A stretch of 64,000 nt of DNA from Sphingobium ummariense RL-3 (lineage in GTDB: Bacteria; Pseudomonadota; Alphaproteobacteria; Sphingomonadales; Sphingomonadaceae): contig NZ_AUWY01000101.1 of assembly GCF_000447205.1 (NCBI RefSeq), positions 1-64,000 of the forward strand, read 5' to 3'. The notes under the pieces are model-generated. The model searched no databases. It worked only from the letters and a program-made list of their open reading frames with translations, and was not told where the DNA came from. The position numbers and the translations under genes were made by a program. Below are positions 9,195-16,576 of this stretch, in pieces (position 1 is the first letter of the stretch; each line of letters starts with the position of its first letter).

Positions 9195-9258
9195 CTAGGC
9201 TCAGGACCCAATGATTGGCTGAGAGCGATGTGATTCAGGCTCCGCGAGGAGACTGAGC

Positions 9259-9606
9259 ATGAGCGACCTGTATTGGCTGACGGACGAGCAGATGGCGCGT
9301 TTGTCGCCGTATTTTCCCAAGAGTCACGGCAAGCCTCGGGTTGATGACCGGCGGGTGCTGAGCGGGATCATCTTCGTCAATCGCAACGGGCTGCGCTGGC
9401 GAGACGCGCCCAGGGAATACGGTCCGCACAAGACGCTCTACAACCGATGGAAACGGTGGGGCGAGATGGGCGTGTTTGGCCGGATGATGGAGGGTCTGTC
9501 CGCCCAGAAAGCCGAACCGCAGACCCTCATGATCGATGCGACCTATCTCAAGGCCCACCGCACGGCTTCCAGCCTTGGGGTAAAAAAGGGGATCTCGGCC
9601 GCCTGA
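9259..9606 (+). CDS. IS5-family transposase, first frame
   Basis: This 115-residue frame carries the N-terminal DUF4096-like domain (SDLYWLTDEQMARLSPYFP; RRVLSGIIFVNRNGLRWRDA) and the first catalytic aspartate (TLMIDATYLKAHR). It ends after SLGVKKGISAA. A TAAAAAAGGGG run at about 9581-9591 sits at the junction with the second frame. A -1 shift there would join the two halves into a full DDE transposase, as in the IS427-type group of IS5. Confidence 0.88.
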   Translation: MSDLYWLTDEQMARLSPYFPKSHGKPRVDDRRVLSGIIFVNRNGLRWRDAPREYGPHKTLYNRWKRWGEMGVFGRMMEGLSAQKAEPQTLMIDATYLKAHRTASSLGVKKGISAA

Positions 9607-10016
9607 TCGGACGGACCAAGGGCGGCATGAACACCAAGCTTCACGCCGTCACCGATGCCAACGGCCGCCCCTTGAGCTTCTTCATCACGGCCGGCCAGAT
9701 CAGCGATTACACCGGCGCGGCAGCCCTGCTCGATGATCTGCCCAAGGCGCAGTGGATGCTGGCTGACCGGGGCTATGACGCCGAATGGTTCAGGGACGCG
9801 CTCGAGCAAAAGGGCATCACGCCCTGCATCCCGGGCCGGAAATCCCGTTCCTTTCCAGTGAAATACGACAAGCGCCGATACAAACGCCGCAGCCGCATCG
9901 AGATCATGTTCGGCCGCCTGAAAGACTGGCGCCGTGTGGCAACCCGCTACGACCGCTGCCCAACCGTCTTCTTCTCCGCCATCGCCCTCGCAGCTACCGT
10001 GCTCTTCTGGCTGTGA
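9590..10016 (+). CDS. IS5-family transposase, second frame (DDE core)
   Basis: The frame is open from 9447, but meaningful sequence begins near 9590 after the slippery run, with GRLIGRTKGGMNTKLHAV. It holds the second aspartate in WMLADRGYDAEWF and the glutamate region RRYKRRSRIEIMFGRLKDWR, ending FFSAIALAATVLFWL. It is made only as a fusion with the first frame by -1 frameshifting. No internal damage is visible, so the element may be functional. Confidence 0.88.
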
Positions 10017-10036
10017 TCAACGAGTCCTGAGCCTAG

Positions 10037-10531
10037 TTTGATTGCCCAGCAAGCGCCTTGCCTGGCAAGGCGTTTCATATCGGCATGATTGCCCGCATGC
10101 AGGAGCATATGGAAACGCCATTCCAGAGCGATGGCCCATCGATGATCACGCCGCTGATGGCGCAGCCCGTGCTGGAGGCCTGCCTCGCTATCCCAAGCTG
10201 GAAATGGATATCGGTCGGCAGAAACAGGGCAGTCATCCGCGATGCATTTGGAGAACGGTTGCCACAGAAGATCATCGACCGGAAGGGAAAGCCAGGCCCG
10301 GAGAGCTTCTCGTTCCAGCTTCTGAAGGCGCGCGAGCAGGAGCTGAGAGAAATTCTCCTCGACGGCCTGCTGGCTTCTCATGGGATCATAGACTGGGACA
10401 AGATTGAAGCCGCGTTCCACGCACTCGCGACACAGGACGGTATGCAAGGACGGAGGTTGCTCCAACTCGCCGACGCCGAAGCCTGGTGCCGACATTGGTC
10501 AGGTCGGAAGATGGCCCGGCATGATGTATGA
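10037..10531 (+). pseudogene. Lasso-peptide macrocyclase (asparagine synthetase-like C protein), 3' fragment
   Basis: The frame in phase with LPGKAFHIGMIARMQEHME continues with MITPLMAQPVLEACLAIPSW, KWISVGRNRAVIRDAFGERLP, and ends ADAEAWCRHWSGRKMARHDV. This matches the C-terminal part of the asparagine-synthetase homologues that close the isopeptide ring of lasso peptides in sphingomonads and Caulobacterales. In these, the run P-L-x-x-Q-P-x-x-E-x-C-L-x-I-P-x-W is characteristic. The glutaminase domain and the ATP pyrophosphatase loop are missing, since the sequence left of 10037 is an IS5 element. It is therefore a relic. An ordinary AsnB tail is the alternative, but the context of an isopeptidase relic nearby favours lasso. 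Confidence 0.72.
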
Positions 10532-10532
10532 T

Positions 10533-10934
10533 TCAGGCGGTTCGCAGCCAATTGGCGATGACGAGGCCATCGACCCGCTCGAATTCGCGAACATTATCGG
10601 TGACGAGCGTCGCCCTGATGGTGAGGGCGTGCGCCGCAATCAACATGTCGTTCGCGCCGATCGGCGTACCGCGCCGCTCAAGATCGGCCCTCAGCCGCCC
10701 ATAATGCGCATTGGCATCGTCGCCGAGCGGCAATATGGGGAGCAGCTCCAATATGGCCTCCAGCTGTGCGGTCAGCCGGGGGAATCCCCGTCGCTCGGCG
10801 CCATAACGCAGCTCGCTCGCGACGATGATGCTGGTCGCGATATTGTTCTCGCCGACCTCGGCGATGTGCGCCGCAATCACGCCTTGAGGATGCCGGATGA
10901 GGTCCGACAGGATATTCGTGTCGAGAAGGAACAT
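10533..10934 (-). CDS. vapC: VapC-type PIN-domain toxin
   Basis: The 133-residue PIN-domain endoribonuclease starts FLLDTNILSDLIRHP, giving the first acidic residue. Further acidic residues lie in ASELRYGAERR, in GANDMLIAAHAL and in LVTDNVREFERV, as expected for a four-acid PIN centre. It would cleave RNA unless neutralised by the antitoxin whose gene ends three bases upstream. The stop lies directly against the macrocyclase relic, converging with it. The pair may help to stabilise this unstable region. Confidence 0.9.
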   Translation of the reverse strand: MFLLDTNILSDLIRHPQGVIAAHIAEVGENNIATSIIVASELRYGAERRGFPRLTAQLEAILELLPILPLGDDANAHYGRLRADLERRGTPIGANDMLIAAHALTIRATLVTDNVREFERVDGLVIANWLRTA

Positions 10935-10937
10935 CGA

Positions 10938-11171
10938 TCAGAAGGCAACGGGATCGGCGGGAAGATCATCGATAGGACCGAAATCATCGTCGATCGGCTG
11001 CAATGTCTTCAGCCTTGCCAGCAGCGAGGGCGTCGGCGCTGGCTCGATGATGATTCGCGAGCCCTCCTTGCGCATGATGGCGTCCTCTCCTGGAAGCTCA
11101 AACTCACGAGGGATGCGCACGGCCTGGCTGCGACCGTTCTTGAACAGTTTGACGTGGCGCTCGATATTCAT
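10938..11171 (-). CDS. vapB: VapB-type antitoxin
   Basis: The 77-residue protein has an N-terminal AbrB/SpoVT-like swapped-hairpin DNA-binding domain (HVKLFKNGRSQAVRIPREFE). An acidic C-terminal tail (PIDDDFGPIDDLPADPVAF) should bind and block the VapC toxin encoded just downstream. Such antitoxins repress their own promoter together with the toxin. The gene is intact. Confidence 0.88.
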   Translation of the reverse strand: MNIERHVKLFKNGRSQAVRIPREFELPGEDAIMRKEGSRIIIEPAPTPSLLARLKTLQPIDDDFGPIDDLPADPVAF

Positions 11172-11215
11172 GGCCGCTCCTTGGCATAGGCCTTAGCATA
11201 TGCCGACCAGCCTCG

Positions 11216-11640
11216 CTACGAAAACCGCAGCCTCGGCGCCGATCCTGTAACGCCGTCATGATGTCCGTCATCGAATTGAAGGCCGGACGATTCCGCTGTT
11301 GCCTTAGCCGGCCCCCATCTGCCGGTTCGATCCCTCATTCCTTCCCATCTCTTGCGCCATTCGTCGTCGGTCGGAGCGATTCCCCGGAGCCAGAAATCGA
11401 ACCAGGCGATGTTCCGATCATAGATCGAGAGCCGGTGAGCCGGCTGCCATTTGATGTGAAACTCGTCGGGATAAAGATAGGCATCTACGGGCTGGCGATA
11501 GAAGTGCAGCGCGCGAATCTATTCCAGCGCATAGAGATATGCGTCATCCGCAAGATTGAGGAGTAGGGGGACGTTGATTCTTGCCGCATTTCTCGAAACG
11601 GACATGGAACGCCAGAAATCCGTGTCGTCCTGCGACAGGA
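11216..11640 (-). pseudogene. Lasso-peptide isopeptidase (Atxe2-like S9), C-terminal fragment with stop
   Basis: The minus-strand translation reads DFWRSMSVSRNAARINVP, LLLNLADDAYLYALE, a TAG at 11519-11521, then in the same frame VDAYLYPDEFHIKWQPAHR and LSIYDRNIAWFDFWLRG, ending at a TAG at 11216-11218. The block PDE-F/Y-H-x-K-W-Q-P-x-H-R ... WFDFWL is what I know from the C-terminus of Atxe2-type lasso isopeptidases; the histidine in PDEFH should be catalytic. The serine-bearing part is gone, replaced by an IS5 relic from about 11645. Truncation and an in-frame stop make it a pseudogene. A generic S9 peptidase is the alternative. Confidence 0.68.
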
Positions 11641-11644
11641 GGGG

Positions 11645-12213
11645 ATGACCCGGTGGTGCCATGCCGGTGTATGGGAGCGGGTGTTCGACACGCTGACCGC
11701 CGACAGCGACAACCAGTATCTGATGATCGACAGCACCACCGTCCGCGCCCATCAACAGGCGGCGACCTGAAAGGGGAGGCAAGGACCAGGCGCTGGGGCG
11801 TTCCTGAGGTGGACTGACGACCAAGATCCACATGCTGGCGAACATGTTTGGCCGACCATTACGCTTTCGCATCACACCGGGGCAGGCCAGCGACGTCACT
11901 GCCGCTCCCGATCTTCTGGAAGGCCAGAAGGCCGTGGCCATACTCGCTGACAAAACCTATGACAGCAATGACTTACGGGGACGGATCGCCGCCATGAAGG
12001 CCGACGCGGTCATCCCGTCAAAGCGCAATCGCAAGGCTTTCATTCCGCACGACACCGCCATCTACAAGCACCGTAACCGGATCGAGCGATGCTTTGGCTG
12101 CCTCAAGCATTTCCGTCGCTTCGCTACACGCTACGATCGCCGCACCGCCCACTTCAACGGCTTCGTTCACCTCGCCGCAGCTATGATCTGGCTGCGGTGA
12201 ATGTCGATCCGGC
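11645..12213 (+). pseudogene. IS5-family transposase relic, 5' truncated and frameshifted
   Basis: The first piece reads VWERVFDTLTADSDNQYLM, IDSTTVRAHQQAAT and then a stop. After frame changes the protein resumes from 11832 with MLANMFGRPLRFRITPGQAS, ILADKTYDSNDLRGRIA and KHRNRIERCFGCLKHFRRFA. These are the DDE residues of an IS5 transposase split over two or three frames. The N-terminus is missing on the isopeptidase side. A second IS5 element abuts it at 12214. Confidence 0.82.
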
Positions 12214-12844
12214 CTAAGGTCTGTGGGGATTCATCGTGAATTGATGACGGCGGCGGCGAGGTAGATCATGGCCTCGAAGCTCCGATCGGTTTTGCAGGCG
12301 CGCATTGCGATGCGTTTGAATTCCTTGAGTTTACAGAAGAAGTTTTCAATCAGGTGGCGCCATTTGTACATCTCGACATCCAGCGGGATGGGTTTGGCGC
12401 GGCGTGGATGCTGCGAAATGACGACTTTGGCTCCACGCTCGTTGAGGTCTGCGACGATTTTGTTTCTGTCGAAGGCCTTGTCGGCGAGCAGAGCGCCGAA
12501 CTTGATGCCGTCGATGAGCGGGGGGACGCCGACAGTATCGAAGCGGTGGCCGGGCATCAGACGGAAGCGCACGAGGTTGCCCAAAGCATCGGTGAGCGCC
12601 AGTATCTTGGTCGTCATCCCGCCTTTGGAGCGGCCAATGGCCTGGCTCTGAGTCCCCCTTTATGGATGGCCCGCCCCTTATTGAGGCCCGGTTGTTCCTC
12701 CCGCTTCGCCCCGGATCAGTTACCTTGCCCAGACAGTGCGGTTCCATCTTCGCCCACTGGGCCTCGGTCAGTACAAAGCGTTCCATCCAGAGCGTGAATC
12801 ACATCTCCAGCAAAATGGGAATCCTAAATCCCCACAGGCCTTAG
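12214..12844 (-). mobile_element. IS5-family element with internal deletion
   Basis: The left end CTAAGGTCTGTGGGGATT at 12214 and the complement of the right end, CTAAGGCCTGTGGGGATT ending at 12844, form good inverted repeats. The element is about 631 bp, shorter than the usual 800-plus bp, because the middle of the transposase is deleted. Both ends remain, so it could in principle be moved by a related transposase supplied in trans. Confidence 0.82.
12231..12786 (-). pseudogene. IS5-family transposase with internal deletion
   Basis: The N-terminus MERFVLTEAQWAKMEPHCLG runs to DPGRSGRNNR. Then about 80-90 residues normally present, including the first catalytic aspartate, are missing. The rest resumes in another frame with MTTKILALTDALGNLVRFRL, LLADKAFDRNKIVADLNERG and KWRHLIENFFCKLKEFKRIA. 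It lacks a complete DDE triad and cannot be active. Confidence 0.85.
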
Positions 12845-12862
12845 ACCAGCCGTTTGAGTTAC

Positions 12863-13603
12863 CTAGGCGTTAAACCCTGCATCTGCGGCGAGAATGGAAC
12901 CGGTGATGATGCTCGCAGCAGGGCTCGCCAGGAACACGACAGCGTTTGCAACTTCCCGCGGTTCAGCGAAGCGTCCGAGCGACGTCAGGCTCCGCTGGTA
13001 GTCAGCACTTTCTCCGTCCGCCGGATTCATCTCGGTGTCGGTGGAGCCAGGCAGCACCAGGTTTACCGTGATGCCCCGAGGGCCGAGTTCACGCGACAGG
13101 CCGCGGGTGAAGGATGTCATAGCGGACTTGGACATCGCGTACGCGGTGACACCCGCAAAGGGCACGCGATCCGCGAGGCTCGAGCCGAGCGAAATGATGC
13201 GTCCTCCTGACGACAGATGGGGTATCACGGCCTGCGCGAACAGGAGCGGCGCGCGCACGTTAACGGCCATCAGCGCGTCGTAGTCCTCCAGCTTCGTATC
13301 TACGATAGCACCCGCAATGCCAATCGCTGCGCTGTTCACGAGAATGTCGAGGCCGCCGAGCCCCGCTACAGCCTCATTAACGGAGCGCTTGATCGCCTCC
13401 GGATCCGCGCTATCGGCCTGAATGGCGACAGCTCGACGTCCGAGCTCATCGATCGAACGCGCTACATCATTCGCACGCTCGGCCGAGCGGTTGTAGGTGA
13501 AGGCGACGTCGGCGCCATTCTCCGCCAGGACGAGGGCGATCGCCGCCCCAATGCCGCGCGACCCGCCAGTCACGAGCGCCCGTTTCCCACTGAGATCAAT
13601 CAT
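12863..13603 (-). CDS. SDR-family oxidoreductase (FabG-like)
   Basis: The 246-residue classical short-chain dehydrogenase has the cofactor motif TGGSRGIGAAIA at residues 13-24, an NSAA variant of the NNAG motif, serine in ISLGSSLADR and the YxxxK pair in AYAMSKSAM. The C-terminus ITGSILAADAGFNA is typical. The basic environment after the first strand suggests NADP(H). It is transcribed away from a TetR gene, with repeated candidate operators between them, so the TetR probably controls it. The substrate is unknown. Confidence 0.88.
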   Translation of the reverse strand: MIDLSGKRALVTGGSRGIGAAIALVLAENGADVAFTYNRSAERANDVARSIDELGRRAVAIQADSADPEAIKRSVNEAVAGLGGLDILVNSAAIGIAGAIVDTKLEDYDALMAVNVRAPLLFAQAVIPHLSSGGRIISLGSSLADRVPFAGVTAYAMSKSAMTSFTRGLSRELGPRGITVNLVLPGSTDTEMNPADGESADYQRSLTSLGRFAEPREVANAVVFLASPAASIITGSILAADAGFNA

Positions 13604-13612
13604 CGTTCATCC

Positions 13613-13688
13613 TTTATGTAGTGATCGCTGCACAAATGGCTATGATGGTTGCAGTAGGCCGTCAACCGATTTATACAGTGATCGATGC
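13613..13688. promoter_or_regulatory. Two direct repeats between SDR and TetR genes, candidate operators
   Basis: TTTATGTAGTGATCGCTGC (13613-13631) and TTTATACAGTGATCGATGC (13670-13688) agree at 16 of 19 positions. Each contains the near-palindrome AGTGATCGCT or a variant of it. The second overlaps the TetR start codon, which would allow autorepression. The binding role is inferred. Confidence 0.5.
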
Positions 13689-14347
13689 GGAAATCGGAAC
13701 AAGCCTCATCGGATTGTGCGCCCGCGCCGACGCGCAGCCGAGGGCGGCCGCGCGCCTTCGACCGCGACGCCGCTCTGAACGTGGCGATGCGCTTATTCTG
13801 GACGCGCGGATATGAGGCGACATCCATTGCCGACCTAACCGATGCGCTCGGCATAGGATCGACGAGCCTCTACGCCGCGTTCGGGTCGAAGGATGAGCTT
13901 TATGCCGAGGCGCTCGCGTTATACTGCACGAGCTTCGAACATCTCGTCTTCGGCAAGTTTCGTCACTGCACCACCGCGAGAGCTGCTGCGGCTGCATTTC
14001 TGAAGGACTCGGCTGCCGCCATGACTGGTTCCGATTGCGACCTTCCGCACGGTTGCATGGCGACGCTCGCCTTTGTTGGAAGTGAAGGTCACGCAGAACT
14101 GGACGAGATTTTGCGTTCGACCCGGGCGAGTGGGTTTGACATCCTCAAGCGACGGTTTGACGAAGCCGTTGCGGACGGTGATCTTAGTGCGTCGGTGGAC
14201 ACCGACAAACTGTCGAGTTTTGTTCAGACCGTACAGAGTGGGATGGCGATACGCGCGCGCGACGGTGCGTCCCGAGCGGAACTGGAAGCTGTCGCGGGAA
14301 TGGCAATGGTGGGCTGGGACGGCTTCGTTGAACAAACCGGTGGATGA
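13685..14347 (+). CDS. TetR/AcrR-family regulator
   Basis: The 220-residue protein has a basic N-terminal tail (SRGRPRAFDRDAAL). A TetR helix-turn-helix follows at about residues 24-70 (ALNVAMRLFWTRGYEATSIA; ALGIGSTSLYAAFGSKDELY). The C-terminal ligand domain is of the TetR_C_16/AcrR kind and contains CDLPHGCMATLAFVGSEG. It is divergent from the SDR gene and is its likely repressor, through the two direct repeats in between. The effector is unknown. Confidence 0.87.
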   Translation: MRKSEQASSDCAPAPTRSRGRPRAFDRDAALNVAMRLFWTRGYEATSIADLTDALGIGSTSLYAAFGSKDELYAEALALYCTSFEHLVFGKFRHCTTARAAAAAFLKDSAAAMTGSDCDLPHGCMATLAFVGSEGHAELDEILRSTRASGFDILKRRFDEAVADGDLSASVDTDKLSSFVQTVQSGMAIRARDGASRAELEAVAGMAMVGWDGFVEQTGG

Positions 14348-14501
14348 ACTTGTAGGTCATACGATCAGGGTGGCGCCCATCGTTGAGGGTGACGGAGTTC
14401 AGCCGGGAGCCCTGCATCCGAATGACACCTGGCGAGAAGAGTGTGGACGTCCACCGTCCATTGGCTTGCTCGATACCGGCACGGAAGCGAGTGGTACAGG
14501 C

Positions 14502-16487
14502 TTGCCGCGCCGGCACCGCAGCGTTGATCCCGGCGATATTCAGCACCTGGCCAGAGAGTTTGCGTCCTTTACCGGGCCGATCTCGCTCGGGCGATTCTTG
14601 GGAGCAGCTCTGATATCTGCTCTTTGCGGTTTGCCGGCTGGAGCCCAGTCGGTGAGCGGACCCAGTTATACGGAAGCTGCACTTGCCGTCCCCCGACCGG
14701 TAGATCGAGCCTTTGAAGGCGTAATCGACCTGCACGTCGACGCCACCGATGTGCGGCATCGCATCTTTTCGGTACGGCAGCGGCTTCCAGTCGATGGCGG
14801 CAGCGCTGTGACGCTCCTCTATCCCCGATGGGAACCCGCCAGCCATGGGCCAAGCCTCACCGTCACCGATCTCGCGGGTCTCGTCATCGAGGCAGGGGGG
14901 CGGCGCATCCCGTGGCGCCGTGATCCTTACGAGCCGCATGCCTTTCATCTGAACGTGCCACCGGGAACGAGCACGATCGACGTACGCTTCCAGATGGTCG
15001 CCGGCGGTGATCTGCTGACACCGGACGTTGTGTCTGTGCCATGGCAGCGTCTCACCCTTTATCCTGCCGGCTGGTATGCCCGGAACATCCCGGTGGCGGC
15101 CACGCTGACGCTGCCCGAGAGCCTGCACCCGTTTACCGCGCTGACGGTCGAGGGCTTGGAGGGGGCGACCGCGCGATTTCAGACGACGACGCTGGAAACG
15201 CTGCTCGACGCGCCCGTGCTCGCCGGTCGCTACGCGGCGCAAGTGCCGCTTACCGCGCCCGGCCCCGGGGCCGTATCCCTCGATCTCGTCGCGCAGCGGC
15301 CCGACGACGTTGCGGTCCCGGCGGCGCGGATCGCCGAGCTGCGCAGCCTGATCGAGCAAATGCGGGCCGTCTTCGGGCCCACGCCTTTTGCGCGCTACGA
15401 TGTTCTCGTGCGGCTGGACGACGATGGCTCGTCCGGCGGAACGGAGCATCGGACATCGAGCGAAAACGCGCTGGCATCCTCGCTCTTTCACGACTGGCAA
15501 AACCAGATCCTCTCGCGCGACCTGATCGCCCACGAGATCGTCCATGCCTGGAACGGCTTCCATAGAACGCCCGCCGATCTCTGGGCACCGACGCCTAACG
15601 TCCCCGTCGCGGGCAGCCTGCTGTGGATGTACGAAGGGCAGACCGAGTTCTGGGGGCGGGTGCTGGCCACGCGGGCCGGCCAGTTCACGCCGGCCGAGGT
15701 GCGTGATCGCCTTGCGATGGACGCAGCCGAGGTCGCCATTCGACCCGGCCGAGCGTGGCGTTCCTTGTCCGACGATGTCAATTATCCGTCCTTCATGCTT
15801 CGCCAGGCCGTGCCCTGGCGCGACTGGCAGCGACGGCGGGATTATTATTCGGAAGGCGTTATGCTGTGGCTGGCGGTCGATGCCGAACTGCGTGAACGCA
15901 GCAAGGGCCGGCACAGTATCGATGATTTCGCGCGAATCTTCTTTGCTGGTGCCGCTCCCAACGCGCCAACCCGCACTTATAGGTTTGCAGATATCTGTGA
16001 GGCGCTCGATCAGGTTGCGCCTGCGGACTGGCAAGGATTTCTGCGGACCTGGATCGAGGGACATGACGAGCTGGACACGACCAGTGGACTGACGCGCCAT
16101 GGCTGGCGGCTGATCTTCACCGCAGTCCCCACCGCCGCCTTCCGGGCGGGCGAGGAAGAAGCGGGCGTTGCGGATCTTAGCTATTCGATCGGCCTGACGG
16201 TGCGCGCCGACGGCACGGTTCGGGCGGTGGCATGGGATGGTCCTGCATATCAGGCCGGGCTGCGGCCGGGCATTCGGATCATCGCGGTCAACGCTGCGCC
16301 CTACGGCCGAGATGCCTTGCTGGATGCGGTTCGCGCCTCCGCGAACCGTCCCGTCGTCCTGACCATCGAACGGGATGGTCATCGATCGGATGTCCCGATC
16401 CGTTATGTCGGCACGCTTCGCTATCCGCGGCTTGAACGGATCACGGATCGGCCGGACACGCTCGCGGCACTGCTAAGCGCTCGCTGA
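14502..16487 (+). CDS. M61-family peptidase (glycyl aminopeptidase-like) with PDZ domain
   Basis: The product is an exported zinc metallopeptidase. An N-terminal beta domain precedes the M61 catalytic domain with HExxH in LIAHEIVHAWNGFH; the third zinc ligand is the glutamate in MYEGQTEFWG. A C-terminal PDZ-like segment (VRAVAWDGPAYQAGLRPGIR) ends the protein. A signal-like helix (LGAALISALCGLPAGAQS) lies at about 14595-14650, but no ATG precedes it in frame. TTG at 14502 or at 14598 are possible starts, so the 5' end is uncertain. It converges with an S9 peptidase gene, and both fit a role in peptide breakdown outside the cytoplasm. Confidence 0.75.
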   Translation: MPRRHRSVDPGDIQHLAREFASFTGPISLGRFLGAALISALCGLPAGAQSVSGPSYTEAALAVPRPVDRAFEGVIDLHVDATDVRHRIFSVRQRLPVDGGSAVTLLYPRWEPASHGPSLTVTDLAGLVIEAGGRRIPWRRDPYEPHAFHLNVPPGTSTIDVRFQMVAGGDLLTPDVVSVPWQRLTLYPAGWYARNIPVAATLTLPESLHPFTALTVEGLEGATARFQTTTLETLLDAPVLAGRYAAQVPLTAPGPGAVSLDLVAQRPDDVAVPAARIAELRSLIEQMRAVFGPTPFARYDVLVRLDDDGSSGGTEHRTSSENALASSLFHDWQNQILSRDLIAHEIVHAWNGFHRTPADLWAPTPNVPVAGSLLWMYEGQTEFWGRVLATRAGQFTPAEVRDRLAMDAAEVAIRPGRAWRSLSDDVNYPSFMLRQAVPWRDWQRRRDYYSEGVMLWLAVDAELRERSKGRHSIDDFARIFFAGAAPNAPTRTYRFADICEALDQVAPADWQGFLRTWIEGHDELDTTSGLTRHGWRLIFTAVPTAAFRAGEEEAGVADLSYSIGLTVRADGTVRAVAWDGPAYQAGLRPGIRIIAVNAAPYGRDALLDAVRASANRPVVLTIERDGHRSDVPIRYVGTLRYPRLERITDRPDTLAALLSAR

Positions 16488-16576
16488 ATCGCGCCATTGG
16501 CTGACTTGCCCCCCCGGCGGACGAACCCTCCCGGTCTATCACCACTGGCGATGCGCTTGCTTGATACCGGCCCACC

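Larger units (their letters stand above)
9195..10036 (+). mobile_element. IS5-family insertion sequence, complete
   Basis: The 12-mer CTAGGCTCAGGA at 9195-9206 is the exact reverse complement of TCCTGAGCCTAG at 10025-10036. The ends define an 842-bp element with two overlapping transposase frames. CTAG at each extremity suggests insertion at a CTAG/TA target. The left flank is unidentified and the right flank is the 3' part of a lasso macrocyclase gene. An IS-associated deletion therefore probably removed the gene's 5' part. Confidence 0.88.

Noticed and set aside
8736-11640. Search for a lasso precursor peptide gene
   Set aside because: I looked on both strands for a short gene with a leader and a Gly-start core with Asp or Glu at position 7-9. 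None was convincing near the macrocyclase relic.
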